A stretch of 64,000 nucleotides of DNA from Clavelina lepadiformis (taxonomy: Eukaryota; Chordata; Ascidiacea; Aplousobranchia; Clavelinidae): assembly GCF_947623445.1 (NCBI RefSeq), contig NC_135244.1:20150860-20214859 (forward strand), given 5' to 3'. Position 1 is the stretch's first letter; each line of letters begins with the position of its first letter. The notes beneath the pieces are model-generated. The model had not been told where the DNA came from, searched no databases, and saw nothing but the letters and a program-made list of their open reading frames with translations. The position numbers and the translations under genes are program-made. Positions 48,301-59,629 of the stretch are shown piece by piece.

Positions 48301-48591
48301 CACCAGGAATGTCCCTCGCAAGAACTGCTTGGGTCAGGCTCAACCGCTTGCGCACCGGCGTCGGACGCTTTCGTTCAGACATGCACAAATTGGGACTGGC
48401 TCCCTCACCAGGATGCGAGTGTGGTGCCACAGAGCAGACAGCAGACCATGTGATCAATGCCTGCCCAATCCATCGGCCCCCACACGGTGTGCTTGGTCTG
48501 AAAAGACTAGACGAGGATACAATCAAATGGCTGATGACCTCATGCCCGGAGATCTAGTCTGGAAGGAAGAAACGCTCAAACGAAGAAGAAG
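45393..48591 (+). mobile_element. APE-type non-LTR retrotransposon (Jockey-like LINE), near full length
   Basis: A 3.2 kb element flanked by the 10-bp target duplication ATCATACCAT (45383-45392 and 48592-48601). It starts with a G-rich run (GGGGGGAGAG) and ends in a GAA-type simple tail (CGAAGAAGAAG) rather than poly(A). The insertion site is itself made of ATCATGTT-like repeats. It holds one long ORF (endonuclease plus reverse transcriptase) and no separate ORF1 protein that I can recognise. It is visibly richer in G+C than the surrounding DNA. Confidence 0.92.
45456..48557 (+). CDS. LINE endonuclease/reverse transcriptase polyprotein, 1033 aa
   Basis: Retrotransposon protein that would nick the target and reverse-transcribe its own RNA. 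The APE-like endonuclease occupies about residues 42-245, with N46 (QLNTEG), E74 (LQETH), GDFN 162-165, D216 (NPD) and H242 (SQH). Reverse transcriptase spans about 450-760: PKSYRPISLL at 521-530, EQAGFRHGRST at 556-566, motif A FVDLTAAYD with D593, motif B NGVPQGS at 649-655. Motif C reads Y679-E680-E681-D682 where YADD is expected, so the first of the two catalytic aspartates is glutamate (codon 47496-47498). A C-terminal CECGATEQTADHVINACP Cys/His segment follows. The ORF is otherwise uninterrupted. The first 40 residues may be out of their ancestral frame, because the shifted frame over 45400-45590 is also open. Confidence 0.9.
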   Translation: MRSEVCQNRAITQTRVQRRVARETPFPGRGSFSVEKYRRPTVLQLNTEGITASKISVIEHLANKHQALIIVLQETHCTSMDKLVITNFTLAGAIPSRKHGLATFVHDQLSWTLEDQSPAHSELEWLCVDITGYKIINIYKPPPLRLTPSAIPVFPHPSLYIGDFNSHHTDWGYKTTNNDGESLAAWTANNNLTLLHDPKGAASFFSGRWNTGTNPDLAFASMGSDCRHPHRRVLEKFPRSQHRPSLVTAPKLALPVPSKRVKRWNFRKADWKRYGFHTKKAAKRLPPPHTIHVDEAYQDLCDAITSAAKKSIPRGRRKIYIPCWDEECQSLYCDFLDAPQGDDTNTSATVLLERLDQKRKLRWTEAVESIDFTHSSRTAWRTLNNLTGRSRGSRQQCPVSPNAIATQLVKNGTFKTRDRESDRSVLQEMTDLWKVPTSHADNIPGDFTTEEFVAALQHIKPGKAPGLDHLCPELILHAAPALKSWLKDFLSCCMRHLRIPKIWRRALVVAVPKPKKPPGDPKSYRPISLLCIPFKILERLIYARVEPIIDPQLPREQAGFRHGRSTVDQVTLMTQDIEDSFSAKKKAGAVFVDLTAAYDTVWHTGLTCKLLRLLPDRHMVRMIMELVQNRSFTLTTGSGPRSRLRRLRNGVPQGSVLAPLLFNTYTYDLPSTTSKKYAYEEDLALLHSAGDWQSMERHLSQDMQTLTAYLQKWKLQLSKAKTVSAVFHLNNKEAQREINITIDGETLPYRAEPTYLGVTLDRALTYRRHLELLRNKLSARVALLRRLAGSGWGAGAKTLRTATLTLVHSTAEYCAPVWCRSSHTRHINTAINDALRIVTGCLRPTLTDYLPILAGIQPAELRRKGAMISLARRALDPKHRLHTSLQRPPPGKQRLKSRHPFVPAAQQLLSSAEDLGLSAAHWTNHMWSTEWHNNSFRLCDFITDADPNPPGMSLARTAWVRLNRLRTGVGRFRSDMHKLGLAPSPGCECGATEQTADHVINACPIHRPPHGVLGLKRLDEDTIKWLMTSCPEI

Positions 48592-50435
48592 ATCATACCA
48601 TCGCATATCATATGTTACCCCTCATAAAGATGCTCGTTTGTTGCAGATTTCTTTAAACCAGGACTTAAAATCTGTCTCAACGCAGCTTTCGTATCCAGAT
48701 CGGATATAAAGCACAGTTCAAAGTCTAAAGTCTACAAATTTAGAAGGGTTCCTTTGACATATCGTTCTCGCCGATACGTCATATATTATATAGGTATTTG
48801 AAGCAACCTGCGTATCGCGTGCACAGATTATGACGTTTGAATTCCGCAAAATTCAAATTTTTGAAATATAGCAATTCATGCACGCTAACTTATTTATTTT
48901 TGGCAATATTGAATGAATAAATGGATCATTTTAGCACGAATTTGTAATAGTCGACATAAAATGCAAAGCGATTTTGAAAAAATGAACAGCAAAGTTCACG
49001 TCAACCGTGCGTGAAAACTCGGTTGGTCACGTACGCGATGCGTGCAAGCAAGCGACGCATGACGTATACGGCTTGAAAACTGGGACATATAACGCCTATT
49101 TCGGGAAAAGTGACGTAAAAATTTCGTCGTTGGTTCTTAAATTTACCCGAGAATTTTAAACTTTCTCTATATTTGGAATTTGACGAAAAGTTGATATTTT
49201 TCGTTATGAAATTATAACGGCGACCAAAATAACGTTAAACAGGCTTCTATATAACTGCTTGTACAATTGAAAACCTTACACATTGTTTCATGCATGTAGC
49301 ATTCAGCTAGAGCAAGTACATCAAAAACTTTTGCAAGGTGGGAGACTTACACTACATGTTGGAGGCAATGATTTTCGCAAAATTTTAGAATTAGAGATTT
49401 TAGGATTTTTAAATTTCTTAATTTCAACTATAACTTTTCAAGCTGTAAAAACAGTTGTATATACTTTATATTATTCTTTTATTGCTTTGTAAAAGCATGG
49501 AATAGAATTTGCTAATAGCTGGATCAAAATTTATCTTTTCGAAATTCATCACAACGTTAGCATTTTGTTGAGTATTTCCGCAAGGATGCTTAAGATAGTC
49601 TAAGTAACAGTAGGAAGTAGGAAATAGTTTGATAATGTTTTAAAAATTGTCCAGTTTTATTAACAATTATTCAAATATTTTTCAATCATCTTACTCCCTG
49701 TGCAGGCAAGTTAAGAAAAAGATAAGAATAAAATATTCATGATTCAACAGTAAGTGACGCCGGGTGACAAAATAATGTGTACAATGGATATACGTGCTTA
49801 AACAATTGCTTAATCAGGAAAAAACCTTCTCTGCTTTCTTCTGACCCTAAACGACGTTTGGAGACGTTTATTTCGCCTCAATTTCGTTCCTGATTATTCA
49901 GCATAATTTATAAGAGGTCTTCACGATTTTGTTCCCAATACAGTAGAAATTCTTAAAACGTTCTGCATTTAGACAACGTTTTTGCCATTTTGACCTTTCC
50001 TGTTCAGCTACATATACAGAGTCGTGACCAGACATGCTTGCAGCAAGCGGTAAACGCACTTATCGGGAAATTGTCAATTTTGAAATGGCAAACGCTGTAT
50101 AAAATCGTGCAATGATCGGTCGTGTTATCTGGTGCATTTTTGGAGCTGCAGTTGTTTGGTTTTCCATTTCTTTGCAAAAGGACGGTTTAAGGAAAAGGAT
50201 GGTTGATTGATAATGCATGAAAGTTAGCTAAGATTGTTAGTGATGTCAGCAGAAAAAAAAACCCATAAACGTTGAAATTTTTTTATATGCGAGGGATTCT
50301 AATCATATGATTGATACAGGCTTACTTTCGGCAAATACAATGACAAAATTTGCTGTTGCTTAACCGCATAATTGAAACATTTTTTTATATCATTATATCA
50401 CTTTGATTATTTTAATAGTATCGTTTTTATTGCAG
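48592..50435. other. Interval between the retrotransposon and gene C
   Basis: About 1.8 kb of AT-rich sequence. No ORF with a recognisable domain, no repeat of note. The last part probably contains the gene C promoter (TTATTTTAATAG near 50406-50417). Confidence 0.6.
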
Positions 50436-50475
50436 AATTGATTTAATTTCTTAAGAGTAAAAATTTTTTTTAAAA

Positions 50476-52188
50476 ATGAGAAACGTTTTTACCGTATTTG
50501 TTGTTGTTGGACTTGTGGCTATGTGTGACGCAGGTAATATTTTATTGCTGTATATTATATTAGAAAATTATTTCTTTTGGAATTTGTTGTTAATATTTTA
50601 ATACAATGTATTTGTATATAATACATGCTATAATTTATACAAAAGTTGACAACACATGACAATTATTAAACGTACTACGCGACGAATTCGTTTAATTGCA
50701 TACCAGATAATCGCATAATCCATTTTATCGCATAATGGTCGTAACTCCCAAACTATAGCCAATCATTTATTAAGGAAATATTTCGGTTTATCACATAATT
50801 CGGTTCATTGCATAGAATTAAAGCTGTTTATTCGATTAACCGAACCCTTAATTGCTAGATTATAGTGACAGAAACAATTGTTGTAAATTTTGAACACGCA
50901 ATGTGTTTGCTGCACGCTCTTAAAAGGAAGCTGTCAATTGCGCGTTAGTTCCATATTCATCTGTTCTTTATATCGTTTGTTAAACACCGCATATTTTTGT
51001 ACAGTATTTTGAAATGATGAAAGCGAGCCCAAGCAAGCACCAAATCGAAAATATTTATCGTTGTCAGACAAGATCCTTGTTATTAAAGAACTTGAAAAGA
51101 AAACATCTCAAAGCGCAATTTTTAAAACGAAAAATGAGTTTTTGTTTGCTCATGGTAACAACGTACCAACGTACCAACGTAACAACGTAACAAAGTAAGA
51201 ACGTAACAACGTCGATTCCCTGATTTCGGATATACGCATAATCCGATTAATCGCATAAAAAGCTGGGCAAATTGACTCTGCAATTAACCAGATTTGTCCT
51301 CTATATCGAATGTATCATTGGAGGAAATATTTAAAAGCAACCTTTGTTGCAATAACGATTTAACGCTTCTCTTTTGTATTAAGACGCCGCCGACAATGCT
51401 TCGGGATCAATAACGTCAACCGTAGAAACATCATCGGCAACAAAGGCAACAAAACCGCCAACCTTGCAAAGAATTGGACGTCCAACAATCCCAGATCAAT
51501 TTTGGTGTTCATTTTTGGAAAACAAAGCGAATATTTGCAAGTTAAATGCAATAAACAGGAAGTACAGTATAAAGTGCGGTGATTTCAAATCAAATTTTAT
51601 AGGTATGTAAAACAGAGCGTGTTTGTGTGTATGTCTATGCTTCCTATCTAAATAAGAGTAAGTGACAATGCGAAAGTTTAGATGTATGGAAAAAAATATT
51701 TACTTCCCTAATAATACGACATCCAAAATATAACAAGATAACAGTATAGTCTATAATGTACTATGTTGGGTGCAATACATTATATAAAATTTATAGATAT
51801 AAATGCATGAAGACGATATGTATTATTTATAGTTGGGATCATTTTTTTCTTGCCCCGGTATTATTTAGATTTTATACCAATATTTCAGCGCACGGTTCCT
51901 GCATTTTAATGTTGCTTTCATAACTTACCGTAGTCCACAATGTTATCGTCAAATTATGTAATGATCTAAAAATGTTTAATATGAAGTTAGAGGTATACTA
52001 ATATATAATTATATATTTTGTCCTTTCAAATTCTCTCTTGATATTTTTGTTGTAATAATACAGTCATAGCAATAGTTTAATAAGTTATGTCTTAATCTTG
52101 TTTTTCAGCTCTTAAATGTTCTAAATGTCGGGACGTTTTGAAAGTTTGCAAAGATAGCCAAAGACTTTTTGAAGTGAGCTACGGCTAA
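50476..52188 (+). CDS. Gene C: secreted six-cysteine peptide with Ser/Thr-rich spacer, 118 aa
   Basis: Exons 50476-50533, 51384-51602, 52109-52188; both introns phase 1; 357 nt, 118 aa. The signal peptide is MRNVFTVFVVVGLVAMCDA. Unlike A and B, exon 2 begins with a roughly 35-residue Ser/Thr/Pro/Ala-rich stretch (SGSITSTVETSSATKATKPP), likely disordered and possibly O-glycosylated. The cysteine module follows: FWC-x9-IC-x12-CGDF, then ALKCSKCR-x5-C in exon 3. Intron 1 (850 bp) carries a short ACGTAACA-type tandem repeat near 51153-51212. AATAAA lies at 52235-52240. Same orientation as A and B, but separated from B by the LINE insertion. Function unknown. Confidence 0.84.
51153..51212. repeat. 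Imperfect 8-9-bp tandem repeat in gene C intron 1
   Basis: Seven or so imperfect copies of AACGTACC / AACGTAAC in a row. Confidence 0.7.
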
Positions 52189-54323
52189 GAAGTTATCGTA
52201 CTCAAAACGATTTTAACTACATACAACGAAAGACAATAAATTCCTAATATATGTTGAAATTAAAATCAATTATGTTCTCACCAAAATTCATTTTCATTTG
52301 AAAGCGTAAAAAAGCATACCGCGAGTTTTTTGCTTCGTGTATTTTTTCAGTTTTATTGTGGCTGTTTTCGGTATTTACGTGTATTTTATAAATACAATGA
52401 CGAATAGTGCGTGTCATCCGCGTTTATAAAGCTGGAAAATTAATGATAAAGAAACAACTCCAACCCATGTAACAATCACTTGTTCAAACATAGTCAAATA
52501 GTATAATAAAATATTTCAAAAAGCCATGTCAATTGCTTTACATGTATTTAAAAGCCAATCAATGAAAATTAGTATACAGTGTAATCTATAGCACATGCAA
52601 TTGCTATGCATGTGGTTTTCAATTGAATATTGATGTATAATATAAATTTTGAGCAAAAGTTTTGCGTTCATGCATATTGTATGTATGTGTGACATCTATT
52701 TGATACTCATGTTAAATTTAATTATGCACTTATTTATCTATTATCTGTTCAAGAAAAATAAAATGCACGATTGCAAATTTGTAGGTTGAAATAATTACAC
52801 GTTGTCGAAACATCAAGTCTGAATCGCCATCACACTGTACGCTAATCAGGTGTTTTGTGCTGGCACTGCCACGACACTTGATGTTTGGTGTCATTATTTG
52901 CCAGGAAATTACATACTGCACCGACTAATGACGTAAGCAATTTGCACACGGTTTTATGACGTAAGCAAGGCCAAGCGATTGCAGAGTCCCGTTGGTTTGG
53001 TAGTAACACAGGATCAAATATGTGAGCCAAAGTACCTAGTATTGAAACGTGTAAGTTGCCGATCTTTACACACGGTTGATAGATGCAGTAGAAAAGCTCT
53101 TATTTCGTTTGAAACAATTTACAAACGTTTAGATTTTCTTTCTTTCTTAACTATTGGACAGATCCACAAGGTCGTTCTCTCTCTCTCATCTTGCGTATGA
53201 CGTTCGCGTCTTCCAAATAAGCAAAACATTCCAAGCAAAACAACGCCGCCATTTTATAAATCGGTGTTTTAACCATCACTCGTGTAGTTTTTCTTTGTAT
53301 TGCAAAGTTTGCTTTGAGTCCAATAAGTTATCATTACAGGGCAGGACGTTTTTGTTTTTAATGCGCTTTCGCTACAAAAATGAGTTTCTTTTTTAAAATA
53401 ATCCCAGCAGCTGAGGTTAGTCTTCGTTGTCATGCTGCTAATTTTCTTCTTTTGTGGTGTACCTTGACATGCGAGATGACCAGTACGTGTATAAGTGGTT
53501 CCGGGGATTTGTCCTATTTGGAGCAACTACTCACTACTGTATGTGAATACATAATTACAGTTGGTAGCTTATGGAGATTAATAGCTTTCAAGAAAAACTT
53601 CAAGGTTAAGCCGAATCGTTTTATTTTCTGTCAAAAATGTGATAAATTTACGAATTTTAATGCATCAAAATAATAATATCAAATTGCGTGAGATGGTTTT
53701 ATACTTAGTAAAGTTCGTGCGTCTGGTTCATTTTAATGCAAGGCTTGAAAAACACATTTGGCAAAATGGTTAAGTACAAAGCACGTTTAAAATACATGAA
53801 AAATTATATAAATTCTCACAACGCCACAACACTTTTGTAATATACAATAAGTACTGTATAGCCATGAGCCTGCAGGTAAACAATAATGAACGATAACAGA
53901 AAAAGTAAGAAATAAAAGCAATAAAAAAGCTCTTTTTAACCAAAGTTACACAAAGAACTTTTATCAAAAATTGATGGTGCTGTTGTCAAAAACTAAACCA
54001 AAAAAACAGCAATAAAGTCTTCGGTACTTGGTACATTGTAAAACGTCTTTAGTAATTTCGGTCGAGTTGAACCTGTTGAACCAGTTTTGTTGATCTGATT
54101 TTAAACTTCATCTTAAAATATAGCCCTAAAATTTATCAAAATTAAGTTTCATTAATTATTTATTTTAAACTTAACTTGGTATTTTTGTTGTCAAGCGTAG
54201 CACCACCAACTTTTTAAATGTACGCTACTAATTAGAAGTTATCACTGCACACAAGTTTATGTCTGATTTCAAGTAAAAATTCTCTGAACATGTAATATAC
54301 AAGAAGAAGATGTGATAATTTTA
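52189..54323. other. Convergent intergenic interval between genes C and D
   Basis: 2.1 kb between the 3' ends of two head-on paralogues. Besides the gene C polyadenylation signal I see no gene. A plus-strand ORF near 53380-53673 ends in FCQKCDKF, but it lacks a third cysteine and the family splice pattern. Confidence 0.6.
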
Positions 54324-55781
54324 TTATATGCCGAAAATTCTTGCTTTATTTCCGCAGTATTTTATTCCACTCCGACACATAGAACATATAAACCCTGTTA
54401 CACAAATAACTCATAATTACAGATCTGTCATATAAGATTGCTTGGCCTAAGGCAAGTTGACATTACCGATACCATCTGTGGTTAACATTAAATGCTATGG
54501 AAAAAATTACTATACTTTAACATTACTATAAGGAAGGAAACAATTTCTTCTGCTTATATTAAATCAGTTTATTTCAAAACATCGCTTTATCAGGCATCAT
54601 ATGCTCGGAAAGTGTTACGTATTATTTTGAATAACTGCAATTGTCTTATTGGGCAACCAATGGTACTAGTTTGGTGGAAAAGGGGAAAGAAAAAGTTCTA
54701 AAACATATTGAATTAAGTTATTGAATTCCATTAAGGAACCAAAAACAATTGATTACATAAGCAACTTTAAAACCCAAATCATAGATTTTTCGACAAAAAG
54801 CTAAATTATTATTTAGATAATTTCTTAACAAATCAATTAAATCTTGTCATAATTCAAACCTTCAAAGTTAAATATACATAAATACTCACTAGTTCTTTTT
54901 GTCTTGAAATCTCCGCAGCTGATAGAGTACTTTCTGTTTTTCAGGTTGCGAGTACAGATGTGGTATCTTTGATCAAAATTATTGCACAACATTACCAGGT
55001 TGAGGGTTCGCGGCTTTCTATAGACCTTTCTGCTCCGCTTTTTATACGATCCCGACACTTGTATGTTTACCAAATTTTCCGGGGTTTCGTCAGACACCTG
55101 AAGTTTTCTCGACGCACTGATGTGCAACGAAAATGTTGACTCTTTTGGGTCAACAACATCTGCATCAAACCAACAAGTGAAACTAGTAAAAATCATCACT
55201 AAAGGTTGTTTGATAACACAAAGGTATGGTGAAGTAGAATTACAGCAACACGCCGCGCTACAGAGTAAAATGCCAGATTTTTCAGTGGGAAAACGCACTC
55301 AAATATAAACCATTATAACTAAAAACGCTTAAAAACGTTTTTCAAAGATTTTTATTCTTAACCACGATGACGTAAAGTTTTTTTATGATTTTAATTTCTT
55401 TGGTTCCAATATTTATATATGTTCTGTTAAAAAGTCATCATATATGTTATCCTGCATAGGCAGCAGACACTACAGGAGCCTCGTTTAGGTTACAAAGCTG
55501 CGGTTGATTTTTTGCTACTGAAAACAAGAACTAAAGCATTTTGTACTTTAGAAAGACACACTTTTTCAAAAAAAAAGAATTGTTTTAATCAATTTACTGT
55601 ATCCGACAAGTTTTTCTGACTGTAATCGCAGTTCAGTTTCCAAATTACATAATACTTAATATTTTTCAAAATATACTTCAACCTAAACTTGGTTATTTTA
55701 AGGAAACTTACGATTTCGCTTCGATCCTGAAGTGATGATGAAACCCGAGAAAAGAAGAACAATGAAAATTGAAAATCTCAT
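54324..55781 (-). CDS. Gene D: secreted six-cysteine peptide, 3 exons, 136 aa
   Basis: On the minus strand the exons are 55781-55712, 55159-54890 and 54394-54324; both introns phase 1; 411 nt, 136 aa. The signal peptide is MRFSIFIVLLFSGFIITSGS. Exon 2 begins with about 60 residues of polar, partly basic spacer (SYKKRSRKVYRK) before the module MLC-x9-IC-x12-CGDFK. The 71-nt last exon gives ICSMCR-x5-C and ends KARIFGI. The tryptophan before C1 found in A, B, C and E is leucine here. The exon 2 acceptor (TTTGATGCAG) was chosen because it preserves phase; a different acceptor would only change the spacer. TATATATA lies about 80 nt upstream of the ATG. Close to C in the core (RKYSI before C3). 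Confidence 0.8.
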
Positions 55782-55858
55782 TTTCTTCTATATTCCAACT
55801 TGCAGATCAGAACACACTTTTAAAAAACAAACAAAGCTAAGATAATACTTTACCGCTG

Positions 55859-55868
55859 TATATATAAT
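55859..55868 (-). promoter_or_regulatory. TATA box of gene D
   Basis: Reads CCATTATATATAC on the minus strand, about 80 nt upstream of the gene D ATG. An AG at 55800-55799 (minus) could be a splice acceptor in the leader. Confidence 0.45.
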
Positions 55869-56767
55869 GGTAGGGTGCTTTTTGCTTCCGATTTTTAAAT
55901 GAAACTGTTTGTACTGAAGTTGCCTCAATAAAATGTGCAAAAAAACACAAGTCTCTAGAAAAGTGATGTCATCTCCGCCGCGGGCCTGAATCGCTACTGG
56001 CTACTTGTGGTTTAACAACAATCAAACAGAGAAATGTACAAAGTATAGTTAGTATAGATGTATCGTCAATATTCTCTTTGTACATAAGAAGCTTATACAC
56101 AGGAAGCAGAGAATGGTTTGTTGTTGAGTTTTCCGTAATAATTAATGCTGCAACTGCAATGAACGTTCTGTCGGCTGTTTTCGTTTTATGCATGAGCAAT
56201 ACTGTGTAGTTCGGAAAATTGTAATAAATAAAACCAGCAACTGCGCCTTCACGCGGTGGTGCGTATCATGACGAGTATGCTTATCGAGCTTAAATCTGAC
56301 CGACAACGTTTCTTCCACGAAGTTTTCCCGAATAAATGACTATTAATCAGATAAAAGACAACATATCTACAGTCTTCATAAACGAAACGCTAACTCTCTT
56401 GTGCTAGAAAAATTTGCCAAGGTAGATCATTTGCATCATTTGCCGACATTAGTTCGCCTTGAGCAGAAACCTATACTTTGTTTGCTGGTAAGTCGGGGTG
56501 CAGTCATCTAAATATCCACATCTTTAATCATAGCCTGATTTACTGCTCGAAATTTCAAGTCTTAAGTGTTTTGCGATTAAAATCGCAAGACGTCGCAAAA
56601 TTTTTGGTGGCACAAACCTATTTTCGAAATTGTTTTAGTGATAACTATATACACATAATTTATCAAACGCATGCATTTGGCCTGCAGTGTCGGAATACTG
56701 AATTATGGGAAAATATATCAGATACACACTTTTAAGTGTATTCAATTTACGACCACATACTACAGAT

Positions 56768-56830
56768 CAGGGTTTCTCAAACTGTGGGTGGTGACCTCGT
56801 TTGGGGTCTTGAAATGAATTCAACTTTCAT
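56768..56830. mobile_element. hAT transposon terminal fragment
   Basis: CAGGGTTTCTCAAACTGTGG followed by GTGGTGACC is a typical hAT left end. No matching right end or target duplication was found. Confidence 0.55.
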
Positions 56831-56963
56831 CAATTGAATTTTTTGTTAATTATTGATTGATTTTTACTGTTTCCATTATGCGGTTCTTTTAGACAAAAAT
56901 ACCACTTGAGATTTGTAATGGACGGTTTATAGTTTTAATATCGTTAACGTGTATAGTCTAGGG

Positions 56964-57256
56964 CAGGGGTAGCAAAACAGTCAGAGACTAAGAGCTTCAT
57001 TTCTTACTGTGTTAACAGTAAAGAGCCACATCATACACATTGGCACACATGAATATCACCCCGTCTCTTACTCACTCACATACACACCCTTGTTCAACTA
57101 CGTTTATTGCAAATGTTACAAACCAACATGAAAATGACAGAAATTTACAAGTCATTTATACTGTAAAAGCTAAAAAACACAAATACAATATGAACGAAAG
57201 AGCCGCATAATCCCGGGCAAAGAACCGCATGCGGCTCGAGAGCCCCGGGTTGGCCG
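56964..57256. mobile_element. hAT-type MITE with CGGCTC ends
   Basis: The left end CAGGGGTAGC and a right end CCGCATGCGGCTCGAGAGCC followed by CCGGGTTGGCCG match the widespread hAT class that begins CAGGGGTGGCCAACCC. AGAGCC occurs inside near both ends. The last few bases at the right end and the target duplication are not intact. Confidence 0.6.
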
Positions 57257-58524
57257 TAAAGGTTGCGACTATAACTTATTGGTAGACGGATGTCATCAAG
57301 TCTCACACGACAATAGTATGACGTCATGTTTGCATACAAAAGTTTTTTTCGACAGAGTAGCAGGAGATCAATAGTAAAAGCTACTCGCAACCTGATCACA
57401 AGATTGAAAATAAAGCTAATGTTTACCACCGGTTACTAATACTAATGAAACTTTACTTTTTTGTTAAAAAATAATTGTAGGTCAAAAATTTAACACAGTG
57501 AACTCTTCTACCGTACATGAGATTGGCGTTTCCTGTCGTTTGCAAAATGTGGTTACGGTTACGATAAGTTACGGTAGTTACAGTAAGTTACGCAAATAAG
57601 TTACGGTAGTTAGGCAATAAAATTGGTAAAATGTGTAAAATTGGTAAAATCTTATCGGCCACCTTTTTATCCTTGATTTTAGGAGGCCAGGGTGGAAGTT
57701 GAACGAATTCTGTCAGTATTTTGTAAAATTGAAACTTACCAATCTAAATAACAACAATCGAAGAAACAAAGCAAGAGAAGCATGTGTCACGTGCCTCAAT
57801 CACGCGTTGATCAGGCGCTGTGCACGCAGACACAATGCCAATACGAATTGAAACTTGATAGAACTGAAGGTTATTTTCTGATACTTAGTGGTTGACTGAT
57901 AAGTCAATGCTTAGAGCCTTAGACTAAACGTGACAGCTAAAGTGCTAATAGCACTTGTGGTCGTCTCCTCACGCGCCTACAATTAAACTTGTATGGTCTT
58001 CGAAGCAAACGTTTATCTTCCCCGACAAAATGGCGAAGGTCCGTAACAATTGTTTTTTTACGCTTAAAACGCTAATCTTAATATTTTGATATGCTATAAG
58101 AACGAATTGTCACGTACTTTTGTTTCGCTGCAACTGGAACTGATGTAGAATTTCTCTTCACTAAATTAACATGAACAGAGTTCAAGACTGATAGTTCGTT
58201 GGCTTTGATCAAACTAACTTCGTGTTTTCTGGTATAGTTTGACGCACAATAATACGCAGTACACCTCTATAAATGCTTCCAGTTTATAGCGTCTTACGCA
58301 ATATTTTCTTGACGATGACTGCTTTAAATGAAAACTCTGAAGTTACCCATGACGTCTGTTCCATTGTCAAGAAGTGTCAAAAACGTCACAAAAATTAAAA
58401 CCACAAAGATTTTATTTTCAAACACGTCATTACAATTACCATACAAAGTTTAAATTGGTTTGTTTTAATTTAGTTCAAGGAATAATGATTTTCAAAAATT
58501 TAAAAGACGATACACTTCATGACT

Positions 58525-58746
58525 TTATAAACTGTAGGTCATATTATTAGTTACTTGCACAATTGTTTGATTTTTGTGTTGATTTTCAATACAAGTACAA
58601 AATTGTATAATTACACAAGAACGTTGCAAAAAACTCCAACTGTATAATTTTCTTAGCTGCAAACGATTAATTTGGCCTTTGCTCATCCGTGCACTTTGGC
58701 TTAAAACAAGATTAAAAAAAAATAGTATAAATGTCCTGATAAGCAT
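58525..58746 (-). CDS. Candidate small secreted protein, 73 aa
   Basis: Single-exon ORF on the same strand as D and E, lying between them. It starts at the internal methionine MLIRTFILFFFNLVLSQSA, which looks like a signal peptide. It then has YSWSFLQRSCVIIQFCTC, with three cysteines close together, and ends NNMTYSL. The spacing does not match the six-cysteine family, and there is no intron. It could be a degenerate relative, an unrelated peptide, or chance in AT-rich DNA. Confidence 0.22.
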   Translation of the reverse strand: MLIRTFILFFFNLVLSQSARMSKGQINRLQLRKLYSWSFLQRSCVIIQFCTCIENQHKNQTIVQVTNNMTYSL

Positions 58747-59444
58747 ATTTTCGCCCAAACTTACAAAACCGAAATTTATGTTTCAAAAACGACAGATGTC
58801 TGTTTGTAGATCTGAGCAAACTGTTTGAAATAAAACGTTTCCAACCTGGATTTTTCTTGTTCGTTTAAAGCGAAAAAATATTTTATAGAACAATATTCAA
58901 CTTTTCGACGTTAAAAAATAACAACTCACGAACTTAATGCAATTGAAGTTGACATTGTGTTTCGATACATTAAGACCAAAAGCAATTGCATCCACAAGTA
59001 CACGTTTTATTCATTTAACGATCTAAGTCAATTTGTAAAACTTACAGTTGGCAGAACATGAAAGTATAATTAGGAAACATTGCATTATATATACAATGAA
59101 AATGTAACAATGACAGCAATGACAAGTAACAATGTAACAATGACAGCAAACATGCACTTGGACAGCTATGATGTTAAAAAACATATTTAGGAAACAAGAT
59201 TATATTTCAAACTTTAGCCATGATGATAAAGTAATTTTAGTATTTTGATTTTGATATTAAACTCATTTAATAAAATAGGATGAAATAACTTTTAATATTA
59301 CATGTCGTTTAACAATTTTCAACTATATGGCAATATATAAACTCAAAATTTTCAATATTCTGCGAACTTTTAAATCTCACATAATGTAAGTGGTACAAAG
59401 GTGCTGTTTTGGCATTCCAAGCCACAGTAAATAAAGTTCCTTCT

Positions 59445-59595
59445 TTAAATAATAATGATTTTTCCTTTTCCTCTGCAAAATTGAGTCAACCACCGGCAAT
59501 AGATACAAACGTAAACTGTAATTTATAATTTAGACATTTCTTTAAAAATAATGCCAATATCAATGCCGCATAAGTGGTAATAATAATAATAACAC

Positions 59596-59629
<34 letters not shown>

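Larger units (their letters stand above)
55869..59444. other. Interval between genes D and E
   Basis: About 3.6 kb with hAT remnants (56768-56830, 56964-57256), a GTTACGGTA-type short tandem repeat near 57550-57615, and an 18-bp direct repeat (59101-59118, 59131-59148). One minus-strand ORF with a signal-like start lies at 58525-58746 and is listed separately. Confidence 0.5.

Noticed and set aside
53380..53673. Plus-strand ORF ending RFIFCQKCDKF, thought to be a family last exon
   Set aside because: Third cysteine and the Arg after the CxxC are missing, and the upstream acceptor does not give the family phase convincingly.
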